DNA from: CAZZCN01 sp964652975
GTDB lineage: Bacteria; Bacillota; Clostridia; Saccharofermentanales; UBA5734
DNA length: 13,580 bases
Assembly: GCA_964652975.1 (NCBI GenBank)
Contig: CAZZCN010000075.1
Location: 1-13,580, forward strand
Direction: 5' to 3'
Both the position numbers and the translations under genes were made by a program. Positions 1 to 6,352 of the stretch are shown piece after piece. Each line of letters begins with the position of its first letter. The first letter of the stretch is position 1. The notes below the pieces were generated by a model. That model was not told the DNA's origin, did not search any database, and saw only the letters and a list, made by a program, of their open reading frames with translations.

Positions 1-461
1 CTGAGTACAAGACAGGTATCATCGCACTTTGCATGGATGACCGCGGAATGCCCGAAACCACAAGGGAGAGAGTTGAAATCGCACGCACATTGATCGATAG
101 CCTTACTAAAGAAGGCGTTGCATTGGACGATATCTATATCGATCCAATGATCAGGCCGGTCGGCACAGGCTCACATTACGGAATAGTTGCCCTTGATACA
201 ATGCGTACAGTCAAAGCTGAATATCCTGATGTTCATATCGCATGCGGACTTAGCAATATATCCTTCGGAATTCCTGCCCGTAAAGTTATCAACCAGGCAT
301 TCCTTGTTGCAGCAATGACCTCGGGTATGGACGGAGCAATCCTTGATCCTCTCGACAAAAAGCTGATGACTTTCCTTTATGCCTCTGAAGCGCTTTTGGG
401 ACTTGACGATTATTGCATGAACTTCATAACCAAATTCCGCGATGGCGAACTGGAAGTTTAA
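1..461 (+). CDS. Methyltetrahydrofolate:corrinoid-protein methyltransferase, C-terminal part (5' end outside window)
   Basis: The frame is open from the left edge (first full codon at base 3) to TAA at 459-461, giving the last 152 residues of a protein that is usually about 260-270 aa. The visible part carries the second half of a pterin-binding TIM barrel: MDDRGMPET, YIDPMIRPVGTG (aspartate at the pterin site) and GLSNISFGIPARK, whose Asn corresponds to the catalytic Asn of the AcsE/MeTr family, then NQAFL and a C-terminal MDGAILDPLDKKLM stretch. The family moves a methyl group between methyl-THF and the cobalt of a corrinoid protein in the cytoplasm. The SFGIPARK and ILDPLD wording looks to me closer to MtgA/MtvB-type methyltransferases (methylamine, glycine betaine or methoxy-compound systems) than to Moorella AcsE, but I could not align them. 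The family is well supported; the methyl donor is not. It lies upstream of metF on the same strand, 221 bp away. Confidence 0.85.
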   Translation, partial: EYKTGIIALCMDDRGMPETTRERVEIARTLIDSLTKEGVALDDIYIDPMIRPVGTGSHYGIVALDTMRTVKAEYPDVHIACGLSNISFGIPARKVINQAFLVAAMTSGMDGAILDPLDKKLMTFLYASEALLGLDDYCMNFITKFRDGELEV

Positions 462-495
462 TAGTTTATTATTTTAATTGTATTAGTACTGGCAG

Positions 496-534
496 CAAGC
501 ACAGGCGATATTTTTAGAAAACATCACCTGCTTG
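496..534 (+). other. Imperfect hairpin after the methyltransferase gene
   Basis: CAAGCACAGGCGAT (496-509) can pair with ATCACCTGCTTG (523-534) with a two-base bulge and one C-A mismatch, 35 bp past the stop codon. No T-tract follows, so it is not a clear intrinsic terminator. It may be a 3'-end stabilising or processing structure. The rest of 462-624 shows nothing else I can support. Confidence 0.35.
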
Positions 535-624
535 TAAAAGTATAGTTCAAAATCAACCACTGGTTATTTTATTATCAAAGGGAACTCGCCAAAAAAAGAC
601 AATACCGTATTATAAATAGAATAA

Positions 625-652
625 CTGAAATTCTGTTTTAAAAATTTATAAT
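625..652 (+). promoter_or_regulatory. Candidate sigma-A promoter of metF-etfB-etfA
   Basis: A perfect TATAAT (647-652) lies 16 bp after CTGAAA (625-630, four of six matches to TTGACA) in an AT-rich region. Transcription would begin near 659 and leave a leader of only about 25-35 nt before metF. This would make metF-etfBA a unit independent of the upstream methyltransferase. Sequence match only. Confidence 0.4.
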
Positions 653-682
653 TGTAAAATTAATTTCAATAATGAGAAAGGT

Positions 683-1492
683 TTGGTAAAAAAGATGCTA
701 CATCATATTCAAAACAAAATTTATCACGTGGAAGTCCTTCCCCCAAAGCAGGATTCCGAAAAGCTTGACAGCGACCTCGAGATGTTTGTCGAAAAATACA
801 ACAGAGTCATGGAGAGCGGATACTGCGCATGTATAACTGATAACGCCATGGGACACCTTGCTTTCCAAGGAACCGAAATGATCGAGGAAATGGACCTGGA
901 GGTTTTTCCTGAACAGATCATGATTCATCTTAATACTTTTCATACAAAGGAAGACCTGCACAAGATTCTGGACACCTGCAAAGCCAAAGGGATTAAGCAT
1001 CTGCTGGTTATAAGCGGCGACGGTTCAGAGCGTCTGCCCAAGCTCTCCCCTTCAGATATCAACGCTACCGGAGTGGAAGCTGTCACATCTGTCGAACTGC
1101 TTAAGTACATCGGAGAGACCTATCCTGATACTTTTAACATGGGTGTCGCTTTCAATCCATATGAACCACCGGAGCACGAATTCGAAAAACTGGACAGGAA
1201 GCTTGCCAACGGAGCCACTTTCATAATAACCCAGCCTGTTATCGAGCAAAATGCAATCGTTGACGAACTGCTCGCAAAATTCCCGACAATCCCCGTTATC
1301 GTTGAGGCTTGGATGAGCAAAAAGCTTTACCTTCTTTCCGATGCTGTTGGATACGAAATACCTCAGGACACTGAATTTGATCCAATTGAAACCTTGAAGA
1401 CTCTTCATGGAATCTATCCGAATTGCGGTTTCTATCTTTCATTGCTCGGATTCAAAACCCAGTACCATCTCATTACGGATACATGGAAATAA
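683..1492 (+). CDS. metF: Methylenetetrahydrofolate reductase, MetF family (short form)
   Basis: A flavin TIM-barrel enzyme that interconverts 5,10-methylene-THF and 5-methyl-THF in the cytoplasm. The protein has 269 aa if it starts at the TTG at 683, or 265 aa from the ATG at 695. A GAGAAAGG stretch (674-681) could serve either: its GAG is 6 nt from the TTG, its AGG 13 nt from the ATG, so the start is uncertain. Family landmarks are HVEVLPPK near residue 15 (Glu at the place of the catalytic Glu in FEFFPP of E. coli MetF), LLVISGD (Asp of the ALRGD motif) and NMGVAFNP followed by ANGATFIITQP (the ITQ motif). It is shorter than typical MetF (about 290 aa), and no MetV zinc/Fe-S partner gene is adjacent. 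etfB follows after 51 bp on the same strand, which suggests that its electron partner is the EtfBA flavoprotein. Divergence from E. coli MetF is marked, but the motif order is intact. Confidence 0.85.
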   Translation: MVKKMLHHIQNKIYHVEVLPPKQDSEKLDSDLEMFVEKYNRVMESGYCACITDNAMGHLAFQGTEMIEEMDLEVFPEQIMIHLNTFHTKEDLHKILDTCKAKGIKHLLVISGDGSERLPKLSPSDINATGVEAVTSVELLKYIGETYPDTFNMGVAFNPYEPPEHEFEKLDRKLANGATFIITQPVIEQNAIVDELLAKFPTIPVIVEAWMSKKLYLLSDAVGYEIPQDTEFDPIETLKTLHGIYPNCGFYLSLLGFKTQYHLITDTWK

Positions 1493-1543
1493 ATATAAGC
1501 AAAACAAAATCTGGAAAATATATTTAGTGTTTAGGAGGCTCTT

Positions 1544-2332
1544 ATGAAAATTGTTGTGTGCATCAAGCAGGTTCCTGCTACCAATGATGCAAAAATAGAT
1601 CCCGAGACCAAAAGAATAATCCGCGAAGGCTTGAACGCAATATTGAACCCTTTTGATACATATGCCGTAGAAGAGGGAGTGTTGCTAAAGGAGAAATTCG
1701 GTGGAGAAGTAATTGTTATTTCCATGGGACCCGAGAAAGCCAATATCAGTTTGCGCGAAGCAGTATCCGTTGGTGCTGACAGTGCAATTTTACTCAGTGA
1801 CAGAGCATTCGGCGGGTCCGACACATGGGCTACAAGCTATGTTCTGGCAAAGGCAATCGAGAAAATCGGCGATGTCGATCTCGTAATCTGCGGCAAACAG
1901 GCTATCGACGGAGACACCGCGCAGGTAGGCCCCGGAATAGCTGCACATCTTGACTGGCTTCAAGCAACTTATGTCATGGGCGTTGAAGATGCCACGGACA
2001 AAAGCATTACTGTCAAGCGCATGCACGAAGACGGTTACGATGTCTGTGAGATGGTATTCCCCGCTGTCATTACTGTAGTCAAGGATATAAACGTACCAAG
2101 GATTCCCTCACTTAAGAAAAGAATGGCAGCTCAGAAACTGGAGATCCCTGTATGGAAGCCAGCTGATATCAATGCCGACCTGGACAAAATCGGTCTTGAT
2201 GGATCTCCTACCAGAGTTGTAAAAACTGCACCGCCTCCACTTAGAGGCTCTGTATCAAAGAAAATTGAAGGCACACCAGATGTTTGCGCACAGGAACTTA
2301 TTAAAGAATTCCGCCTGCGCAGCATGCTGTAA
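1544..2332 (+). CDS. etfB: Electron transfer flavoprotein beta subunit
   Basis: The small subunit of a heterodimeric FAD flavoprotein that passes electrons between NADH, ferredoxin or quinone-type partners and a dehydrogenase. The 262-aa product opens with MKIVVCIKQVPA and has the EtfB core LNPFDTYAVEEGVLLKE, then GKQAIDGDTAQVGP at about 117-130. In the clostridial, bifurcation-competent EtfB proteins I know, this segment holds the second FAD; non-bifurcating EtfB carries a different AMP-binding version. Near the C-terminus a helical arm ends in ELIKEFRLRSML. AGGAGG at 1533-1538, five bases before ATG 1544, fixes the start. etfA follows 15 bp after the stop, so the two are translated from one mRNA, probably with metF. 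No acyl-CoA dehydrogenase, crotonase or FixCX gene is present in the window. EtfB identity is secure; the bifurcating class is inferred. Confidence 0.95.
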   Translation: MKIVVCIKQVPATNDAKIDPETKRIIREGLNAILNPFDTYAVEEGVLLKEKFGGEVIVISMGPEKANISLREAVSVGADSAILLSDRAFGGSDTWATSYVLAKAIEKIGDVDLVICGKQAIDGDTAQVGPGIAAHLDWLQATYVMGVEDATDKSITVKRMHEDGYDVCEMVFPAVITVVKDINVPRIPSLKKRMAAQKLEIPVWKPADINADLDKIGLDGSPTRVVKTAPPPLRGSVSKKIEGTPDVCAQELIKEFRLRSML

Positions 2333-2334
2333 TT

Positions 2335-2340
2335 GGAGGG
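2335..2340 (+). promoter_or_regulatory. Ribosome binding site that sets the etfA start
   Basis: GGAGGG lies 7 bases before ATG 2348. A longer frame would begin at a TTG at 2333, but this Shine-Dalgarno sequence sits inside that extension, so the ATG at 2348 is the start. Confidence 0.8.
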
Positions 2341-2347
2341 AAACAAG

Positions 2348-3364
2348 ATGAAATTATTAAACGAAAACGAAAAGTCAAAATACTCCAATGTATGGGTGGT
2401 GGCAGAAGTCTTAACAGGAACAGTACAGCCTGTGACGCACGAGCTTATCGGAGCGGCAAGGTCTCTTGCTGATCTGCGCAAATCAGAAGTCTGGGTAGTA
2501 TTAATGGGTTCAAAGGTATCAGAACAGGCATCTTCGCTTTTTGCATATGGAGCTGACAAGGTTATTGTGTCCGATGACATAAGGCTTGCCGGATTCACAG
2601 ATGAGATTGAAGCCAAGGTAATGAAAAGACTAATCGATAAATATTCACCGGAAATCGTAATCTGCGGAGCAACCACCAGAGGCCGCGCCCTTATCCCCCG
2701 CGTTGCCGTTATGACAGACAGCGGTTTGACAGCTGACTGTACAGAGCTTGGCATTGATCCTGCAAATGGCGATTTACTTCAGACAAGACCTGCATTCGGC
2801 GGTAATATAATGGCCACTATAAGATGCTCCAACCACCGTCCTCAGATGGCTTCGGTACGTCCTCGTGTTATGAAGGCTCCTGAGCCGGATGAATCGCGCA
2901 CAGGAGAGATTATTACAGAATCCGTCATTGAGAGTGATGCTAGCAAGATAAAGAGGATATTGGATGTTGTTCACAGTGACGGTACTGCAATCAATCTTGC
3001 AGATGCACAGATTATTATATCAGGCGGAAGAGGCATGAAGGGTCCTGAAGGTTTTGACCTTTTGAGAAGATTTGCATCTAGAGTCGGCGGAGCAGTCGGT
3101 GCAAGCCGTGCAGCTGTTGATTCCGGATGGATTGCTTACTCACATCAGGTAGGTCAGACTGGTCAGACTGTACAGACCAAGGTTTACATCGCCTGCGCTA
3201 TCTCCGGACAGATTCAGCATCTTGTCGGAATGCAGTCATGTGATTTAATTGTGGCCATTGATAAAAATCCTGACACGCCAATGATGCAGATTGCAGATAT
3301 AGCGGTAGTTGGTGACTTGTTTGAAATCATTCCGGAAATAATCAGGCAGATTCCTGAACTATAA
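2348..3364 (+). CDS. etfA: Electron transfer flavoprotein alpha subunit
   Basis: The large Etf subunit, with the mobile FAD domain; 338 aa from ATG 2348. The N-terminal domain (about 12-190) has WVVAEVLTG, then VICGATTRGRALIPRVA and LTADCTELGID, as in clostridial EtfA. The C-terminal FAD domain (about 220-338) has ISGGRGMKGPEGF (224-236), GASRAAVDSGW with the conserved Arg at 254, SHQVGQTGQTV (266-276), ISGQIQHLVGMQ and DKNPDTPMMQIADIAVVGD. The usual SGAIQH reads SGQIQH here, a small deviation. It has no N-terminal ferredoxin domain, unlike the CarE type of caffeyl-CoA reductase. It is the last gene of metF-etfB-etfA and is followed by a 211-bp AT-rich spacer before fhs. Complete and intact. 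Confidence 0.95.
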   Translation: MKLLNENEKSKYSNVWVVAEVLTGTVQPVTHELIGAARSLADLRKSEVWVVLMGSKVSEQASSLFAYGADKVIVSDDIRLAGFTDEIEAKVMKRLIDKYSPEIVICGATTRGRALIPRVAVMTDSGLTADCTELGIDPANGDLLQTRPAFGGNIMATIRCSNHRPQMASVRPRVMKAPEPDESRTGEIITESVIESDASKIKRILDVVHSDGTAINLADAQIIISGGRGMKGPEGFDLLRRFASRVGGAVGASRAAVDSGWIAYSHQVGQTGQTVQTKVYIACAISGQIQHLVGMQSCDLIVAIDKNPDTPMMQIADIAVVGDLFEIIPEIIRQIPEL

Positions 3365-3402
3365 AATTGTCAGTATGATTTTGAAAACCATAGTCTAAAT
3401 TA

Positions 3403-3432
3403 TTGACAGATAAATTAGTAGAAACTGATAAA
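3403..3432 (+). promoter_or_regulatory. Candidate promoter of fhs
   Basis: A perfect TTGACA (3403-3408) is followed after 18 bp by GATAAA (3427-3432, four of six). This would give a leader of about 135 nt to the fhs ATG. The rest of the 3365-3575 spacer is strongly AT-rich, with no T-tailed hairpin and no riboswitch core that I recognise (neither THF nor ZTP). Confidence 0.3.
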
Positions 3433-3575
3433 GCAGAATTACCGTTTGGGCTAGTTTTAAATATTATCGAAATTTTTTGAGCGGTTAATACAAAATGTTA
3501 GTTTTCAAAATATTAGTAATTAAAAAATACAAATTATTAGTAAATTAAAATCTACAAACAGAGGAGATAAAACTT

Positions 3576-5255
3576 ATGGATTATTTAAGCGATATAGAAA
3601 TCGCCCAGGCTACAACAATGAAGCCAATCGAGGATATTGCATCGGTCATCGGATTATCAAAGGATGACATCGAACTTTACGGCAAGTACAAGGCAAAGGT
3701 TGATTACAATCTGCTTGAAAAGCTTTCCGACAAGAAGGATGGCAAGCTGATTTTAGTAACCGCAATTACTCCAACTCCTGCAGGAGAAGGTAAAACCACC
3801 ACAACAGTAGGACTTGGTGATGCTTTGAGCAAAATCGGCAAAAAGACAATTATTGCTTTAAGAGAACCTTCACTGGGACCTGTTTTCGGTGTTAAAGGCG
3901 GAGCTGCCGGCGGCGGTTATGCACAGGTTGTTCCAATGGAAGACATCAACCTTCATTTCACAGGAGACATGCATGCCATTGGTGCTGCCAACAATCTTCT
4001 TGCTGCTATGATTGACAATCACATCTTCCAGGGAAACAGTCTTGGGATAGACAACCGCAAGATAACATGGAAGCGTTGTGTTGACATGAACGATCGCCAG
4101 CTGCGTTATATCACAGACGGACTTGGCGGCAAAACCAACGGTGTGCCACGTGAAGACGGCTATGATATCACCGTCGCTTCCGAGGTTATGGCTATTTTGT
4201 GCCTTGCCAGGGATCTGGATCATTTGAAAGAAAAACTCAAGAACATCGTTATCGGATATACAAGAGACGACCAGCCAATTACTGCAGGCCAGCTTAATGC
4301 ACAGGGTGCAATGGCTGCATTGTTAAAGGATGCGCTCAAGCCCAATCTTGTCCAGACACTGGAGCATACCCCCGCATTTATTCACGGCGGTCCTTTCGCC
4401 AATATAGCTCACGGGTGTAACAGTATCATGGCTACGAGAATGGCTCTCAAGTTTGCTGATTACGTTGTTACTGAAGCAGGATTCGGTGCGGATCTCGGAG
4501 CCGAAAAGTTTCTGGATATCAAGTGCCGCATAGGTGGACTGGTTCCTTCAGCTGTTGTTATTGTTGCCACTGTAAGAGCACTCAAGCACCACGGCGGAGC
4601 GCTCAAGGCAAATCTTGGCACTGAAGATCTTGATGCACTTTCCAAGGGAATCCCCAATCTTTTGAAGCATATCGAAAATATCACTCTCAAATTCGGTCTT
4701 CCGGCAGTTGTTGCAATCAACCGTTTTCCTACAGATACAGAAGCCGAGCTTAAGCTGGTAGAAGTAAAATGTAAAGAATATGGCGCTAATGTTGCTCTAT
4801 CAGAAGTATGGGGCAAGGGCGGCGACGGTGGTATTGATCTCGCAAATGAAGTTGTAAGACTTATTGACGAAGGTAAAGCTGATTTCAAATATATATATCC
4901 AGATAATATGTCCCTTAAAGACAAGATCAATGCAATAGTCTGTAACGTCTATGGCGGTGATGGTGTGGATTTTGCACCTGCTGCGACAAAGGAGCTTGCA
5001 AAGCTTGAAGAGATGGGATTTGCTAATCTTCCGATATGTATGGCCAAAACACAATATTCATTGTCTGACGATGCTCAGAAACTTGGCTGGCCCAAGGGTT
5101 TCAGAGTTGCTGTAAGAAACGCCAAAGTTTCTGCAGGAGCAGGGTTTGTTGTGGTCCTTACCGGCGATATCATGACTATGCCAGGCCTTCCTAAATTACC
5201 GGCCGCAGAGAAAATCGACGTGGATTCAACCGGTAAAATTTCAGGTCTGTTCTAA
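3576..5255 (+). CDS. fhs: Formate-tetrahydrofolate ligase (formyl-THF synthetase)
   Basis: Catalyses formate + ATP + THF to 10-formyl-THF + ADP + Pi. This is the formate-activating step of the methyl branch of the Wood-Ljungdahl pathway, or the ATP-yielding step when run in reverse. The 559-aa length matches the family (about 556-560). The ATP loop TPTPAGEGKTTTTVGL is at about 65-80, followed by REPSLGPVFGVKGGAAGGGYAQV (about 96-118), then DINLHFTGDMHAI, HNPF-type substrate residues in TPAFIHGGPFANIAHGCNS, and VVTEAGFGADLGAEKF. The end, VSAGAGFVVVLTGDIMTMPGLPKLPAAEKID, is complete. The start is ATG 3576 with AGGAGA at 3562-3567, 8 bases before it. It is monocistronic by spacing, with over 200 bp on each side, and no folD or fchA sits beside it. 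It links the formate dehydrogenase and formate channel in the right half to the MetF/methyltransferase genes in the left half. Confidence 0.98.
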   Translation: MDYLSDIEIAQATTMKPIEDIASVIGLSKDDIELYGKYKAKVDYNLLEKLSDKKDGKLILVTAITPTPAGEGKTTTTVGLGDALSKIGKKTIIALREPSLGPVFGVKGGAAGGGYAQVVPMEDINLHFTGDMHAIGAANNLLAAMIDNHIFQGNSLGIDNRKITWKRCVDMNDRQLRYITDGLGGKTNGVPREDGYDITVASEVMAILCLARDLDHLKEKLKNIVIGYTRDDQPITAGQLNAQGAMAALLKDALKPNLVQTLEHTPAFIHGGPFANIAHGCNSIMATRMALKFADYVVTEAGFGADLGAEKFLDIKCRIGGLVPSAVVIVATVRALKHHGGALKANLGTEDLDALSKGIPNLLKHIENITLKFGLPAVVAINRFPTDTEAELKLVEVKCKEYGANVALSEVWGKGGDGGIDLANEVVRLIDEGKADFKYIYPDNMSLKDKINAIVCNVYGGDGVDFAPAATKELAKLEEMGFANLPICMAKTQYSLSDDAQKLGWPKGFRVAVRNAKVSAGAGFVVVLTGDIMTMPGLPKLPAAEKIDVDSTGKISGLF

Positions 5256-5267
5256 GAATCAACAATC

Positions 5268-5316
5268 TTCATTTGACAGTAAATTCACAATCATTATGAG
5301 TTTACTGTCAGATGAG
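5268..5316 (+). other. Long stable hairpin just downstream of fhs
   Basis: The arms 5268-5283 and 5301-5316 can form 16 consecutive base pairs, two of them G-U. The inner ten (TGACAGTAAA with TTTACTGTCA) are perfect, around a 17-nt loop. It starts 13 bp after the fhs stop codon, the expected place for a transcript end, but no T-run follows on either strand. It may protect the 3' end of the fhs mRNA or act as a non-canonical terminator. The left arm also contains TTGACA (5273-5278), so an operator or promoter role is possible. Confidence 0.55.
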
Positions 5317-5371
5317 ATGAAATATCAACGGATATTGCAACTTCAAAAATCATATTTGTATTTCTTAGATA

Positions 5372-5405
5372 TTTTGATGTCTATATGTCAAAAGATATTT
5401 ATAAT
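5372..5405 (+). promoter_or_regulatory. Candidate focA promoter with overlapping palindrome
   Basis: A perfect TATAAT lies at 5400-5405. Just upstream, TTTTGA (5372-5377) and TCAAAA (5388-5393) form an inverted repeat with a 10-bp spacer that covers the expected -35 region, where no good TTGACA exists at 17-bp spacing. A weak -35 plus a palindrome suggests a regulator-dependent promoter. The arms resemble neither a textbook FNR (TTGAT-N4-ATCAA) nor a textbook Rex site. The start of transcription would fall near 5412. Confidence 0.4.
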
Positions 5406-5432
5406 AACAATTCCCAAATAAACAATTGAAGA

Positions 5433-5467
5433 AGACTTAACCCTACCTTTATGGTTTGTTTAAGTCT
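5433..5467 (+). promoter_or_regulatory. Leader hairpin before focA
   Basis: AGACTTAA (5433-5440) pairs perfectly with TTAAGTCT (5460-5467), and an inner ACC/GGT pairing is possible around TTTAT. It lies in the predicted 5' leader, 22 bp before the GGAGG (5489-5493) of focA, and is not followed by a T-tract. It could control translation or stability. I do not recognise it as a known riboswitch. Confidence 0.4.
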
Positions 5468-5497
5468 GTCTGAAAACGTATTTTAATTGGAGGTTTT

Positions 5498-6352
5498 ATG
5501 GATCTATATCATTTTTCACCAGCTGATACCACTGACAAGATAATGGAAGCAGGAGTCAAGAAAAGTAATTATTCTGTATTCCGCATGATTCTGCTCGGTA
5601 TTCTTGGTGGTGCATTCATTGCATTTGCATCAGAAGGATCGAACACCGCAATTCATACAATTGCATCTGTTGGTGTCGGCAAGGCGCTTGCTGGAGCATT
5701 GTTCTCAACCGGCTTGATGATGGTTGTTATTTCGGGAGCTGAGCTTTTTACCGGAAATGTTCTCATGATAATGTCTTTTGCAGGCAAAAAAATCAGCGCG
5801 TTCGGTTTGCTCAAAAGCTGGTTCTGGGTTTACATCGGAAATTTTATCGGATCAATGATAATTGTTTTCCTGATACTTTTCTCGGGACAGTTTGGATTCT
5901 CAGCCGGAATGTTGGGCGGGTTTACCATAAAAGTGGCCGCTTACAAGACCAATCTTACATTTCTAAATGCCTTTTCCATGGGAATCCTCTGTAACTGGCT
6001 GGTCTGTATGGCTGTCTGGATGGCTGCTTCAGCGAAGGATATCACCGGTAAGCTGTTTGCCATTTTCTTCCCGATCTGGCTTTTTATAACCTCGGGATTC
6101 GAGCACAGCGTCGCAAATATGTATTATATCCCTGCGGGAATATTCGCAAAGGCAAATCCGGTTTTCCTGAAACAGGCTTTGGCACTTGGAGTCAAGGAAA
6201 AGGCCCTGGACAAATTGAACTGGGAGGGATTTTTCGTTTCTAATCTCCTGCCTGTAACGCTGGGCAATATTGTCGGCGCAATAGTTTTCGTAGGAATGAT
6301 TTTCTGGATATCCCATCGTAAGGAAATAAATAAAAAGGCAGGTCAGGTATAG
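5498..6352 (+). CDS. focA: Formate/nitrite transporter (FNT) family channel, probable formate channel
   Basis: A pentameric inner-membrane channel for formate (or related small anions). The 284-aa protein has the six hydrophobic helices of the family, starting at VFRMILLGILGGAFIAFAS (about 27-45). Signatures visible are GAELFTGN (80-87, the omega-loop region), the NAFSMGILCNWLVCMAVWMA helix (about 157-176) and GFEHSVANMYYIPAG (200-214), which carries the conserved pore histidine at 203. The tail is positively charged (HRKEINKKAGQV), as expected for a cytoplasmic C-terminus. GGAGG at 5489-5493, 4 bases before ATG 5498, sets the start. The genomic setting next to fhs and a formate dehydrogenase cluster points to formate rather than nitrite. 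Its stop codon lies inside the end of fdhD on the other strand (10-bp overlap). Confidence 0.93.
   Translation: MDLYHFSPADTTDKIMEAGVKKSNYSVFRMILLGILGGAFIAFASEGSNTAIHTIASVGVGKALAGALFSTGLMMVVISGAELFTGNVLMIMSFAGKKISAFGLLKSWFWVYIGNFIGSMIIVFLILFSGQFGFSAGMLGGFTIKVAAYKTNLTFLNAFSMGILCNWLVCMAVWMAASAKDITGKLFAIFFPIWLFITSGFEHSVANMYYIPAGIFAKANPVFLKQALALGVKEKALDKLNWEGFFVSNLLPVTLGNIVGAIVFVGMIFWISHRKEINKKAGQV

Noticed and set aside
2333..2347. TTG start for etfA at 2333
   Set aside because: The GGAGGG ribosome binding site lies within this stretch, so ATG 2348 is the start.
2131..2754. 207-codon leftward frame across the etfB/etfA junction
   Set aside because: Antisense shadow of two intact etf genes with no start signal or domain.
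3365..3575. THF or ZTP riboswitch before fhs
   Set aside because: I looked for the conserved cores and found only AT-rich sequence without the expected stems.
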